DNA of 64,000 nucleotides, from NCBI RefSeq assembly GCF_004421005.1, contig NZ_CP038026.1:1178001-1242000 (forward strand), in the 5' to 3' direction. The DNA is from Pseudoduganella plicata (lineage in GTDB: Bacteria > Pseudomonadota > Gammaproteobacteria > Burkholderiales > Burkholderiaceae_D). The notes beneath the pieces are model-generated. The model had not been told where the DNA came from. It was given only the letters and a program-made list of their open reading frames with translations, and did no database searches. Of this stretch, positions 38,220 to 46,686 are shown piece by piece. A program made the translations under genes and the position numbers. How positions within the stretch are numbered: position 1 is the stretch's first letter; each line of letters opens with the position of its first letter.

Positions 38220-38798
38220 TCAGTATGCGGTGTGGATGGATGCGGCGGGGCGGCGACGCGCGGCGACGCCGATGGCGCCGAGGCCGGCACCGAGCATCAG
38301 CCAGGCCGATGGTTCGGGCACGGGGTCGAGCGGCGCAATCTCGAACACGCCGTCGCCGGATACGGTCGTGCTGAAGAAGCCGTACGCAGTGGCGTCCTCA
38401 CCCGTTACCAGGATCGTGTAGTGCCCCACTTCCAGCGGGCCGTGGAAATAGGCCGAGCTGTCGGAAGCTCCATAACCGTCGGCAAAGAGGAAGTTGGTGG
38501 TGGGGTTTGCCGCGTCGAAGGCGCCGGTGTAGATATACATCGAGCAATCGAAGGCGCACGTCGAGGCAAATGTGAGATTCGCGGCATCGGCCAGTACGTT
38601 GACGTCGAACGCGCGGTATGTGGTGTCGGGCAACGCCGGGTAGAACGGCCAGTTATAGGGCTCCTCGTTGATCCGGTCCCAGGTCGGCCCGCCGGTCGTG
38701 TCGCCGGTGACGGTGGTGATGGTGGCGCCGGCATGTTGCGCGAGGCCGGCCAGTAAAGCGGCGCCGAGCAGCACGCGGCGCAGGATGGGTGTTTGCAT
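38220..38798 (-). CDS. PEP-CTERM sorting domain protein, copy B
   Basis: 192 residues, paralogue of copy A, which follows after 11 bases on the same strand. Signal peptide, mature start TVTGDTTGGPTW, a central beta-rich domain with one cysteine pair (STCAFDCSMYI), then the sorting signal VPEPSAWLMLGAGLGAIG and tail AARRRP. Both copies have the spaced Cys pair (CDFGC and CAFDC) and a T/S-FLYAG- or MYIYTG-type strand, so the fold is conserved. Exosortase is not encoded in the window. The upstream region holds a palindromic operator-like site. Confidence 0.9.
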   Translation of the reverse strand: MQTPILRRVLLGAALLAGLAQHAGATITTVTGDTTGGPTWDRINEEPYNWPFYPALPDTTYRAFDVNVLADAANLTFASTCAFDCSMYIYTGAFDAANPTTNFLFADGYGASDSSAYFHGPLEVGHYTILVTGEDATAYGFFSTTVSGDGVFEIAPLDPVPEPSAWLMLGAGLGAIGVAARRRPAASIHTAY

Positions 38799-39400
38799 TG
38801 AGATGCTCCTGTCATGAAGTATGTGCCGATGGAACGCGGCGCAACGTGGCTGGCATGCGTGCCAGAACGAACAATGTCGATGATAGCGATATCAGAAATA
38901 CCGGGAGTGCTCGGATTACTTGCGGCATATTGCATCGAACCGATGCATCACCGCGCCCTCCACCCGATGCCCTGAAACCCTGCGCCGGCAAGCTACGCTG
39001 AAGTTCTAGCGCATGAGACGATATTAGAACAAGAAACGCGGAAAACCTCACGAATGATAGCGCTATCAAATAATGCCTGATCGCTGCCATGCTTTTCGTG
39101 TGTTTTTTGTTACAACAGAGTGTGCGACGGGCGCTGACCCGGAGCCCTTCGTGGCACTTTGCATAATCGCCTGGCCTGCCATTCGGGTCGGCCGCCACTT
39201 CGAGCTGCACAGTTGGCCGTAATTGCAGGATGCGGTTCGTGTTGCCATCGTGCCTTCCGTGGGGCACGGGGTGATCCTGCACGTCGCTGCTGTTACTGGT
39301 ACGACTGGTTGCGGCCCGAAGCGGACGTAATCCTGATACGAGCGCGTGTTAGCCGTCCGCAATTGATCTCGCGTGCGGTTGATCTGGTCGGCGATAGGTC
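38799..39400. other. Spacer with operator-like palindromes and a possible gene remnant
   Basis: About 600 bases without a firm gene. It contains TGATAGCGATATCA at 38881-38894, the perfect palindrome TGATAGCGCTATCA at 39055-39068, and a repeat-like element at 39307-39332. A minus-strand frame from 39362 to 39066 (with cysteines in CRITPC and CNYGQLC) continues in another frame directly past the stop of the hypothetical gene at 39401 and could be a remnant. It matches no family I know. Confidence 0.4.
39055..39068. promoter_or_regulatory. Perfect palindrome TGATAGCGCTATCA, operator-like
   Basis: A 14-base perfect palindrome with central CG, the symmetry of LacI-family operators. A near copy with one change (TGATAGCGATATCA) is at 38881. 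Both are upstream of the PEP-CTERM genes. No LacI-type regulator is in the window. Confidence 0.5.
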
Positions 39401-39997
39401 TCAGTTGGTATGGTGGTAGTCGCTACGGCGAACATCGCAACCTGGCTCTTCGCTGGTTTTGTAGGAACCCCGGTCCTTGAAGTACAGTTGGTAATATTTT
39501 CCGTTTAATTTTACGAAGTGGAAGTCGCAGTGCGCCTCGATGGTGACGCCTTCGTGCTTGAATGACTGGAGCCGGGCTCGCCATGATTCAAAGGGTAGTT
39601 GGATGAGGTCCGTATGCAGTTCTTCCACCAATGTCTTATCCGGGTCGACTTCAATATTTCCCATCGGCCCGCCAGCTAGCATTCCGATCACATGCAGTTC
39701 ATCGGCCGCATGCCGCAACAGATAGTCGCGGATTGCGCTATCCACGCCTCTCCTTGTAAGAGGGCTGGCCAAGTCCAGTTCATAGGTCTCATCGCCAATA
39801 TTCACCCGGGTCAGCTTACCCTTAATCGGCAAGCCGTATGGCCGTTCGCCTTCGCGGTATTCGAAGCCATACTTCCTCAAAGCCGCACTCATCTCTTGCG
39901 GTGTAAAAGCGCTTGCACCACCCGCTACGGTCAGCAAAGCGAGGGCCGCCGCGGCTAACATCCCATAGCTGTGTAGCGTTTTAGGGGTCGGGGGCAT
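39401..39997 (-). CDS. Secreted hypothetical protein
   Basis: 198 residues from the ATG at 39997, preceded by AAGGAG; an ATG three bases upstream is also possible. The signal peptide is MPPTPKTLHSYGMLAAAALALLTVAGGASA. The mature part begins FTPQEMSAALRKYGFEYREG and has no motif I recognise. One cysteine pair lies near the C-terminus (HCDFHF, GCDVRR). Codon use is less GC-biased than in core neighbours, suggesting acquired DNA. It has the same orientation as the GNAT gene upstream. Confidence 0.75.
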   Translation of the reverse strand: MPPTPKTLHSYGMLAAAALALLTVAGGASAFTPQEMSAALRKYGFEYREGERPYGLPIKGKLTRVNIGDETYELDLASPLTRRGVDSAIRDYLLRHAADELHVIGMLAGGPMGNIEVDPDKTLVEELHTDLIQLPFESWRARLQSFKHEGVTIEAHCDFHFVKLNGKYYQLYFKDRGSYKTSEEPGCDVRRSDYHHTN

Positions 39998-40103
39998 CAT
40001 TTCTCCTTGCGCCGGCACCGCCCGGCTGCGGGCGCCGCCTGGCTCGTTTCCCAATCTAGGCTGCGGTCGTCTGTCTGCATGCGCCCGCAGCACTCGACCT
40101 TCC

Positions 40104-40130
40104 GGTTCCGCCCTATTGCGGACGTTAAGC
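40104..40130. repeat. Cassette-associated repeat-like element
   Basis: GGTTCCGCCCTATTGCGG followed by ACGTTAAGC lies 20 bases after the GNAT stop. Related sequences occur at 39307-39332 and 40728-40750 in the same orientation. On the minus strand it includes GCTTAAC, which fits the RYYYAAC half of an integron attC site, but no GTTRRRY partner is visible. Confidence 0.35.
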
Positions 40131-40146
40131 TTTGGCCAAAATGCCC

Positions 40147-40659
40147 TTACAACTCGCCCACTAGGGTCGCTGGACGCGTGTCGACCGAGAAGATCGGACC
40201 ATGCCATTCTTCGTTCTTCACAATAGTTCGCTGATAGCTGGTGGGCCATGCCGTCTTTAGAAGCGATGTCCAAAAATCTTGCGCAACCCGATTTTCATGA
40301 ATCACGCGCACTTCCCATCTGGCGGGGCACTGGGCCATGATCTCGCGCGCAGCCATTCTGCCCACGCCACGTCCCCGATACTTGCGGACCAAGAAGAACT
40401 CCATTATCGCGCAAGTCGACCCAGGGGTATGGACTTCATCGTTCGTTAGCGCAAATCCGGCCCACTTATCGTCTACCTTGATTACGTAAGCCGACCATGC
40501 TGGGTTAATCCAGAAGCAGTCCAGATCGTAGTAGCCATACTGGCCATGATCGTCAAGGTCCGTTCCGTCTAGCTCGGAAAAATCGTGCTGGTATAGCTCC
40601 ATCAGGTTCCGCACGATCAGGCGTTCAGAGAGTTGGGCGCGTCTAACTTCGATCTTCAT
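40147..40659 (-). CDS. GNAT family N-acetyltransferase
   Basis: 170 residues with the Gcn5-type fold: LFSERLIV-like N-terminal helix, the acetyl-CoA motif A VRKYRGRGVGRMAAREIM (RGRGVG) near residues 90-108, and motif B VIHENRVAQDFWTSLL. It acetylates an amine on an unknown substrate. A small stand-alone gene among repeat-like elements, typical of mobile cassettes. Confidence 0.88.
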   Translation of the reverse strand: MKIEVRRAQLSERLIVRNLMELYQHDFSELDGTDLDDHGQYGYYDLDCFWINPAWSAYVIKVDDKWAGFALTNDEVHTPGSTCAIMEFFLVRKYRGRGVGRMAAREIMAQCPARWEVRVIHENRVAQDFWTSLLKTAWPTSYQRTIVKNEEWHGPIFSVDTRPATLVGEL

Positions 40660-40839
40660 TTATGAGGTTTCTGACGATGTTTATCGAATTGGAATGCTGT
40701 CGAATCGAACGCAGTGGATGCGGGATGCCTATTGCGGTAGAAACGTGAAGTGGCCGACCTGGCCGGCAGCAGCCCGTCAAAACGACGCGCTGCACGGCAT
40801 CGGCACCATCAAGTCATCCGACCGATATCGACACGCGTC

Positions 40840-43086
40840 TCACGCCCGCCGCGCCTCCAGCACACCCGTCACCTCCGAAATCGCCGACAACGCCTTCTGC
40901 AACTGCGCCGTCGCACCGATCTCCGCGGTAAAGGTCATGCGTGCCTGGCCCTTGGCGCTTTGCGTGTTGACGCCGATGACGTTGATCTTCTCGCGCGAGA
41001 AGATCTCGGAAATGTCGCGCAAGAGTCCCTGCCGGTCGCCGGCCAGCACGAACAGGTCGACCGGATACACCGTGTCGCCGCGCGTGCTGCCCCATTCCGT
41101 GACGATGACACGCTCCGGCGCCTTGGCGCGCATTTCGGCGAAGTTCTTGCAGCTCCGGCGGTGGATCGACACGCCCTTGCCGCGCGTGACGAAGCCGACG
41201 ATCGGATCGGGCGGTGCCGGCTTGCAGCATCGGGCCAGCTGCGTCATCAGCCCTTCCGTCCCGACCACCAGCACGCCGGACTTGGCGCCCTGTTCCGTCG
41301 ACGACGCCCGGCTCTTGTTCAGGACGACGGCATCCTCGGGCGGCGGCGGTGCTTCGCCGCCATCGTGCAGCGCCTGCTCCACGTGACGCAGGCTGAATTC
41401 CTCCTTGCCGACGGCCAGGAACAGGTCATCGACCTTGCCGAAGCCCAGCTTGTGCGCCAGCGCTTCCAGGTTGACGGCCGTCTTGCCCTCGCGCTGCAGG
41501 GACTTCTCCACCAGCGCGCGGCCGTGCGACAGCGTTTCCTGCATGTCGATCGCGTGGAACCAGGCGCGTACCTTGGCACGCGTGCGGTTCGCCACGGCGT
41601 AGCCGGGACTGAGCCAGTCGCGCGACGGACCCGCCGTACCGGGCGCGCCTTTGGCGGTAATGATCTCGCACGTCTGGCCGCTCCTCAACGGCGTATTCAG
41701 CGGCACCATGACACCATCGACACGCGCGCCGCGGCAGCGGTGGCCCACGTCGCTGTGCAGGTGGTAGGCGAAGTCGATCGGCGTGGCGCCGACAGGCAGC
41801 TCCAGCACGCGGGCCTGCGGCGTCAGCACGAAGATGCGGTCGTCCAGCGCGGCCGACTTGAGCTTCTCGACCCACTCGCGCTGCAGCTCCTCCTGGCCGA
41901 CGACGGCATCGGCCACGTCGGTCTTCCACGCCAGCAGCTGGCGCAGCCAGGCGATCTTCTCGTCGTACTTCTGGCCCTGGAAGTTCGAGCCGCCTTCCTC
42001 CTTGTAGCGCCAGTGGGCCGCCACGCCGTATTCGGCGAAGCTGTGCATCTCCTGCGTGCGGATCTGCACCTCCAGCGGCCGGCCGTCGTCGGCCGTCACG
42101 ACCGTGTGCAGCGACTGGTAGCCATTCGGTTTCGGACGCGAGATGTAGTCGTCGAATTCCTTCGGGATCGGCGTCCAGATATTGTGGACGACGCCCAGCA
42201 CCGTGTAGCACGTCTTGACGTCGGCCACGATGACGCGGAACGCCCGCACGTCATACAGTTCGTTGAAGTCGAGCTCCTTGCCGCGCATCTTGTTCCAGAT
42301 GCTGTAGATGTGTTTCGGCCGGCCGAACACTTCCGCCGTGATGCCGGCGTTGGCGAGCTCCGTCTGCAGCCGTTCGATCGACTGCGTGACGAAGCTCTCG
42401 CGCATCATGCGCTTCTCTTCCAGCATCTTGGCGATGCGCTTGTAGTTTTCCGGCTCGATGAAGCGGAACGACAGGTCTTCGAGCTCCCACTTGATCTGCC
42501 AGATGCCGAGGCGGTTCGCCAGCGGCGCATACAGGTCCAGCGTCTCGCGGCCATAGGCGCGCGTCATGTCGTTGAAGAGCTTGATGTCGGCGAAATAGCG
42601 CAAGGTGCTGCAGCACGACGCCAGGCGCACCAGCACGACGCGCATGTCGCTGGCCATCGCCAGCAGCATCTTGCGCAGCGTTTCCATCTGCGCCACGGCC
42701 TGCTGCGCCGCGTTCTTGCCGCGCGTGGCGGCGGGACTGTTCTGCGTCAGCTCGCGCAGGCGGATCAGCTGATGCACGCCGGTCACGAGGTCCGCCACTT
42801 CCTTGCCGAAGCGCGGCTCGATGGCGATGGCGTGGGCCGGATCGAGCAGGCACAGTTCGAACATCAGCCCGGCGATGCGCGTGGCCGCGTCGGTGTTGAG
42901 CAGCGCCAGCGTCGTGGCGACGCCGACGGCGAAATCGATGGCATTCTGGCCGCTCGTGGCGGTCTTGCCGACATAGGCGTCGCTGGCGAAATCGAATGCC
43001 GCGAGGACGCGCGCGCCATCTTCCGCGGACAAGCCCTGCACCAGCTGCTCGGACGTTGCGCTGTTCAGCGCCGCGATGGAAACCAT
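40840..43086 (-). CDS. relA: RelA-type (p)ppGpp synthetase
   Basis: 748 residues. The N-terminal pseudo-hydrolase domain lacks the HxxxHD metal motif, so only synthesis is expected. The synthetase domain has YDVRAFRVIV and EFDDYISRPKPNGYQSLHTVV; the acidic EFDDYI marks RelA against SpoT. TGS (VFVLTPQARVLELPVGATPIDFAYHLH), helical/zinc-finger region with a CC pair (ARCCKPAPPDPI) and C-terminal ACT domain follow. It makes the stringent-response alarmone on stalled ribosomes. In many betaproteobacteria relA is directly next to tRNA-Val and thrS; here about 10 kb of accessory genes separates them. Confidence 0.95.
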   Translation of the reverse strand: MVSIAALNSATSEQLVQGLSAEDGARVLAAFDFASDAYVGKTATSGQNAIDFAVGVATTLALLNTDAATRIAGLMFELCLLDPAHAIAIEPRFGKEVADLVTGVHQLIRLRELTQNSPAATRGKNAAQQAVAQMETLRKMLLAMASDMRVVLVRLASCCSTLRYFADIKLFNDMTRAYGRETLDLYAPLANRLGIWQIKWELEDLSFRFIEPENYKRIAKMLEEKRMMRESFVTQSIERLQTELANAGITAEVFGRPKHIYSIWNKMRGKELDFNELYDVRAFRVIVADVKTCYTVLGVVHNIWTPIPKEFDDYISRPKPNGYQSLHTVVTADDGRPLEVQIRTQEMHSFAEYGVAAHWRYKEEGGSNFQGQKYDEKIAWLRQLLAWKTDVADAVVGQEELQREWVEKLKSAALDDRIFVLTPQARVLELPVGATPIDFAYHLHSDVGHRCRGARVDGVMVPLNTPLRSGQTCEIITAKGAPGTAGPSRDWLSPGYAVANRTRAKVRAWFHAIDMQETLSHGRALVEKSLQREGKTAVNLEALAHKLGFGKVDDLFLAVGKEEFSLRHVEQALHDGGEAPPPPEDAVVLNKSRASSTEQGAKSGVLVVGTEGLMTQLARCCKPAPPDPIVGFVTRGKGVSIHRRSCKNFAEMRAKAPERVIVTEWGSTRGDTVYPVDLFVLAGDRQGLLRDISEIFSREKINVIGVNTQSAKGQARMTFTAEIGATAQLQKALSAISEVTGVLEARRA

Positions 43087-43211
43087 ATGGAACCTTGAAC
43101 CTTGCTTCTTCAGATGCCGGCGAATCTACCCGAGCTCAGGTCGGGAAGGTACTGTAAATCCTGCGGACGGCACCGCCACCGGCGGCGGCACCGTCTGTTG
43201 CATGCCGCCGG

Positions 43212-43565
43212 TCAGCGCTGGGCGGCGACGACGACGATCTCGACCAGGCAAGCCGGATTGGCCAGCTTCGCTTCCACGGTGGCGCGCGGCGGCGTGTGAC
43301 CCTGCGCGACCCAGGCATCCCACTCTTCGTTCATGGCCGGGAACAGCGCCATGTCGGCAATGTAGATCTGCGTCGACAGGATGCACGTCTTGTCGCTGCC
43401 GCTTTCCGCCAGCAGGCGGTCCACGTGGCCCAGCACTTCACGGGTCTGGCCGCGGATGTCCGCCGTGGTGTCCTCGGCGATCTGGCCGGCCAGGTACACG
43501 GTGTGATTGTGGATCGCCACTTCGGACAGGCGCTTGCCGACGTGCAGTCGTTTGATTTCCAACAT
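43212..43565 (-). CDS. RidA/YjgF-YER057c-UK114 family protein
   Basis: 117 residues from the ATG at 43565 (MLEIKRLHVGKRLSEV). The RidA fold is visible in VYLAGQIAEDTTADIRGQTREVLGHVDRLL and the C-terminal ARATVEAKLANPACLVEI-type stretch, where the conserved Arg of RidA proteins is present (PPRATVEAKL). It belongs to the Rid subfamilies that deaminate reactive enamines. It follows the alpha/beta hydrolase by 14 bases, so the two are cotranscribed. Confidence 0.9.
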   Translation of the reverse strand: MLEIKRLHVGKRLSEVAIHNHTVYLAGQIAEDTTADIRGQTREVLGHVDRLLAESGSDKTCILSTQIYIADMALFPAMNEEWDAWVAQGHTPPRATVEAKLANPACLVEIVVVAAQR

Positions 43566-43579
43566 AGTCTCTTCTTTCT

Positions 43580-44461
43580 TTACTGGTTCAACAAAAATTC
43601 TCTGACGAGCGCGATCTGGTCGTGCTGCATCAACATCGGCGCATGCCCGACGCCCGGGATCTCCACCAGCTGCGCGCGCGGACCGCGCCGCGTCATCTCC
43701 GCGGCGGTCTCGCGCGACAGCAGGTCGGACAGCTCGCCGCGTACGACCAGGGTCGGGCAGCGGATCGCATCGTAGGCCGCCCACAGCATCTTGCCGTTGG
43801 CCGCCACCGATTCCGGCGTCGCCGCGCGAAACGGCAGCGCCAGGCCCATATCGTAGTGGCGCACCCATTCGCCGCCGGCATCCTGGCGCAGCACGTCGCG
43901 CGCCATCTTGTCCCACTGCGCGTCCGTGTGGGGGCCGAACGGCTGCGACACCTCGCGCACGAAACGGGCGCCCTCCTCGAACGTGGGGAAGCGCAGGTCC
44001 TGGCCGATGTAGTCGCCGATGCGGTGCAGCGCCGCCGGATCGAGCGCGGGGCCGATATCGTTCAGCACGAGGCGCTCGATCGGACTGTCCGGCAGCGACG
44101 CCAGGCCCATGCCGATCAGGCCGCCCATCGACGTGCCGACCCAATCCACCTTCTGCCGCTCGCCGTTGGCGAGCACGCGCGCCAGCAGCGTCACCATGTC
44201 GCTGACGTATTGGGGCACCACGTACAGCTCGGGGTTGCGCAGCCGCCCCGAGCGGCCGCGTCCGACCACGTCGGGGCAGACCACGCGATAGCGGTCGGCC
44301 AGCGCGCGCGCCAGGTCGTCGAAATCGTCGGACACGCGCGTGACGCCGTGCACGCAGACGAGCACATTGGGATTGTCCGGCGCCCCCCATTCCTTGTACG
44401 CCATCCGGTGCAGACCGGCCGGCGAGATGCATTGCACTGATTTGACTGCTGGTCCATTCAT
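43580..44461 (-). CDS. Alpha/beta hydrolase
   Basis: 293 residues from the ATG at 44461, which has AGGAG eight bases upstream. Motifs: oxyanion region VCVHGVTRVSDDFDDL, nucleophile elbow GTSMGG, acid Asp in VLNDIGPALDP or VVRGELSDLL, and base His in IPGVGHAPML. Resembles carboxylesterase/lactonase-type hydrolases. It is paired with RidA in an operon and is divergent from hbdH across 133 bases. The substrate is unknown. Confidence 0.9.
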   Translation of the reverse strand: MNGPAVKSVQCISPAGLHRMAYKEWGAPDNPNVLVCVHGVTRVSDDFDDLARALADRYRVVCPDVVGRGRSGRLRNPELYVVPQYVSDMVTLLARVLANGERQKVDWVGTSMGGLIGMGLASLPDSPIERLVLNDIGPALDPAALHRIGDYIGQDLRFPTFEEGARFVREVSQPFGPHTDAQWDKMARDVLRQDAGGEWVRHYDMGLALPFRAATPESVAANGKMLWAAYDAIRCPTLVVRGELSDLLSRETAAEMTRRGPRAQLVEIPGVGHAPMLMQHDQIALVREFLLNQ

Positions 44462-44594
44462 CGCGCCGTCTCCTGCCAAGTATTGGTTTTTGCGCTACAT
44501 TTTACCGTGCGCCGCATTTAAAATCCTCCGGAAGTGTAGCGCAGCGCATCGGGCAAGACCAAACCGACTCATTTACTTTACAAAAAGGATCACC

Positions 44595-45410
44595 ATGAAC
44601 AGCGTTTCAAACGGCAGTGCCGGCAGCACGCTGGCGGGCAGGACGGCCCTGGTTACCGGCTCCACGTCCGGCATCGGCCTGGGCATCGCGCGCGCACTGG
44701 CGGCGCAGGGCGCGAACATCGTCTTCAACGGCTTCGGCGACGCGCAGGCCATCGCCGCGCTGCAGGAAGACACGGCAAAGGCATTCGGCGTGCGCACCGT
44801 GCACCACAATGCGGACATGAGCAAACCGGCCGAGATCGAGGCGATGATGCGTTTTGCTGCCGAACAGTTCGGCGACGTGGACATCCTCGTCAACAACGCG
44901 GGCATCCAGTACGTCGCCAACGTCGACGAGTTCCCCGTGGAGAAGTGGGATGCGATCATCGCCATCAACCTGACGTCGGCCTTCCACACCAGCCGCCTGG
45001 CCCTGCCGGCGATGAAGCAGAAGAACTGGGGCCGCATCATCAACCTGGCGTCCGCCCACGGCCTGGTGGGATCAAGCGGCAAGTCCGCCTATGTCGCGGC
45101 CAAGCACGGCCTGGTGGGTCTGACCAAGGTGACGGCGCTGGAGACGGCCCGCACGGGCGTCACCGTCAACGCCATCTGCCCCGGCTTCGTTCTGACGCCG
45201 CTGGTGCAGAAGCAGGTCGACGACCGCGCCGCGAAGGAAGGTCTGACGAACGAGCAGGCCAAGCTCGCGCTGCTGTCGGAGAAGCAGCCGTCCGGCGACT
45301 TCGTCACGCCCGAGCAGCTGGGGGGCCTGGCCGTGTTCCTGTGCAGCGACGCGGCCAACGAGGTGCGCGGCGCGGCGTGGAACGTCGATGGGGGTTGGGT
45401 GGCGCAGTAA
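44595..45410 (+). CDS. hbdH: 3-Hydroxybutyrate dehydrogenase
   Basis: 271 residues from the ATG at 44595, preceded by AAAAAGGATCACC; the frame extends into the divergent gene but that is not used. A classical short-chain dehydrogenase: NAD site TGSTSGIGLGIA, NNAGIQYVA, catalytic Ser in ASAHGLVGSSGK and YxxxK as YVAAK. The C-terminal insertion KEGLTNEQAKLALLSEKQPSGDF is typical of the D-3-hydroxybutyrate enzyme. It oxidises hydroxybutyrate to acetoacetate, the substrate of ScoAB at 59-60 kb. Confidence 0.93.
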   Translation: MNSVSNGSAGSTLAGRTALVTGSTSGIGLGIARALAAQGANIVFNGFGDAQAIAALQEDTAKAFGVRTVHHNADMSKPAEIEAMMRFAAEQFGDVDILVNNAGIQYVANVDEFPVEKWDAIIAINLTSAFHTSRLALPAMKQKNWGRIINLASAHGLVGSSGKSAYVAAKHGLVGLTKVTALETARTGVTVNAICPGFVLTPLVQKQVDDRAAKEGLTNEQAKLALLSEKQPSGDFVTPEQLGGLAVFLCSDAANEVRGAAWNVDGGWVAQ

Positions 45411-45492
45411 GCGTCGCGAAAAAACCCGCCAGCCGGGCGCTGGGCGGCGGCCATTAACGGTTACGATTGCATATTTACCATCGGACCCCGTC

Positions 45493-46587
45493 ATGAAAAT
45501 TGCCGCCGCCCTGCCCCCTTGGACCATTGCCGCCCCCGTCGTTGCCTGGCTTCTGCTGGCGGGCCAGAGCCTGGGACTGGGTGACGCGCTGGGCGGCGCG
45601 TACGTGCTGCTGCTGGCGGCGGGCCTGTTCGGCGGCGTCCTCGCCGCCGTCTTCCATGCCGAGGTGGTGGCGCACAAGATCGGCGAACCGTACGGCACGC
45701 TGGTGCTGGCGGTGGCCGTCACGTCGATCGAGGTGGCGCTGATCGTCTCGCTGATGATCGCCGGCGGCGCCGCCACCACGGGGCTGGCGCGCGACACCGT
45801 GTTTGCCGCCGTCATGCTGATCCTGAACGGCATGGTGGGCATCTGCCTGCTGGCCGGCGCGCGCCGCCACGGCGAGCAGACGTTCACCCAGACGGGCGTC
45901 TCCGCCTCGCTGGCGACCCTGTCGGCCATCGCCGTGCTGACGATGGTGCTGCCGAACTACACCACCACCGCGCCGGGCCCGTTCTACAGCAACAGCCAGC
46001 TGATCTTCATCGCCGTCGTCTCCCTGGTCCTGTATGGCACATTCGTGCTGGTGCAGACGGTGCGCCACCGCGACTACTTCCTGCCCGACGGCGCCAGCGC
46101 CGGCGAGGACGATCACGCGCCGGTGCCGCCGCTGCGCACCGTGATCTGGAGCGCCGGGCTGCTGCTGGCCTGCCTGGGGGCCGTCGTGCTGCTGGCGAAA
46201 TCGCTGTCGCCGCCGCTGGAGGCGGCCGTGGCCGCGCTGGGCGCGCCCAAGGCGCTGGTCGGCATCATCATCGCCGCCGTCGTGCTGCTGCCGGAGGGGA
46301 TCGCCGCCTGGCAGGCCGCACGCGCCAACCGGCTGCAAACGAGCCTGAACCTGGCGCTGGGCTCCGCGCTGGCCAGCATCGGTCTGACCATTCCCGCCGT
46401 TGCCGTCGTCTCCATCCTCAACGGCTGGACGCTGTCGCTGGGCATCGACGTCAAGTCGACCGTCCTGCTGCTGCTGTCCGTCATCGTCGCCACGCTCTCG
46501 CTGGGCAACGGCCGCACGACCATCATGCAGGGCACAGTGCACCTGGTGATCTTCGCCGTGTATATCTTCATCACGGTGGTGCCGTAA
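45493..46587 (+). CDS. Calcium/sodium:proton antiporter, ChaA family
   Basis: 364 residues from the ATG at 45493; an earlier start at 45388 would overlap hbdH. About 11 membrane helices. The two inverted family repeats contain HAEVVAHKIGEPYGTLVLA followed by TSIEVALIVSLMI, and LPEGIAAWQAARANRLQTSLNLALGSALASIGLTIPA, with the conserved ion-binding Glu residues. It exports Ca2+ or other cations in exchange for protons at the inner membrane. It lies 82 bases after hbdH. Confidence 0.9.
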   Translation: MKIAAALPPWTIAAPVVAWLLLAGQSLGLGDALGGAYVLLLAAGLFGGVLAAVFHAEVVAHKIGEPYGTLVLAVAVTSIEVALIVSLMIAGGAATTGLARDTVFAAVMLILNGMVGICLLAGARRHGEQTFTQTGVSASLATLSAIAVLTMVLPNYTTTAPGPFYSNSQLIFIAVVSLVLYGTFVLVQTVRHRDYFLPDGASAGEDDHAPVPPLRTVIWSAGLLLACLGAVVLLAKSLSPPLEAAVAALGAPKALVGIIIAAVVLLPEGIAAWQAARANRLQTSLNLALGSALASIGLTIPAVAVVSILNGWTLSLGIDVKSTVLLLLSVIVATLSLGNGRTTIMQGTVHLVIFAVYIFITVVP

Positions 46588-46686
46588 CCGGCGGCGTCGT
46601 CCGCGCGTTCCGCGTAGCCAAGCGCATTCAAGTTCGTTTCCGGCCGGCCCCGGCTTGCCTGTACTCTTCCAAAAACAAGGACCTCG

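Noticed and set aside
40104-40130. Integron attC site
   Set aside because: Only the RYYYAAC half is present; no GTTRRRY partner or stem-loop of attC type could be found and no integrase is in the window, so it is reported only as a repeat-like element.
43160-43190. Terminator between ridA and relA
   Set aside because: The dyad around CGGCACCGCC is imperfect and made of simple GGC repeats, with no T-tract.
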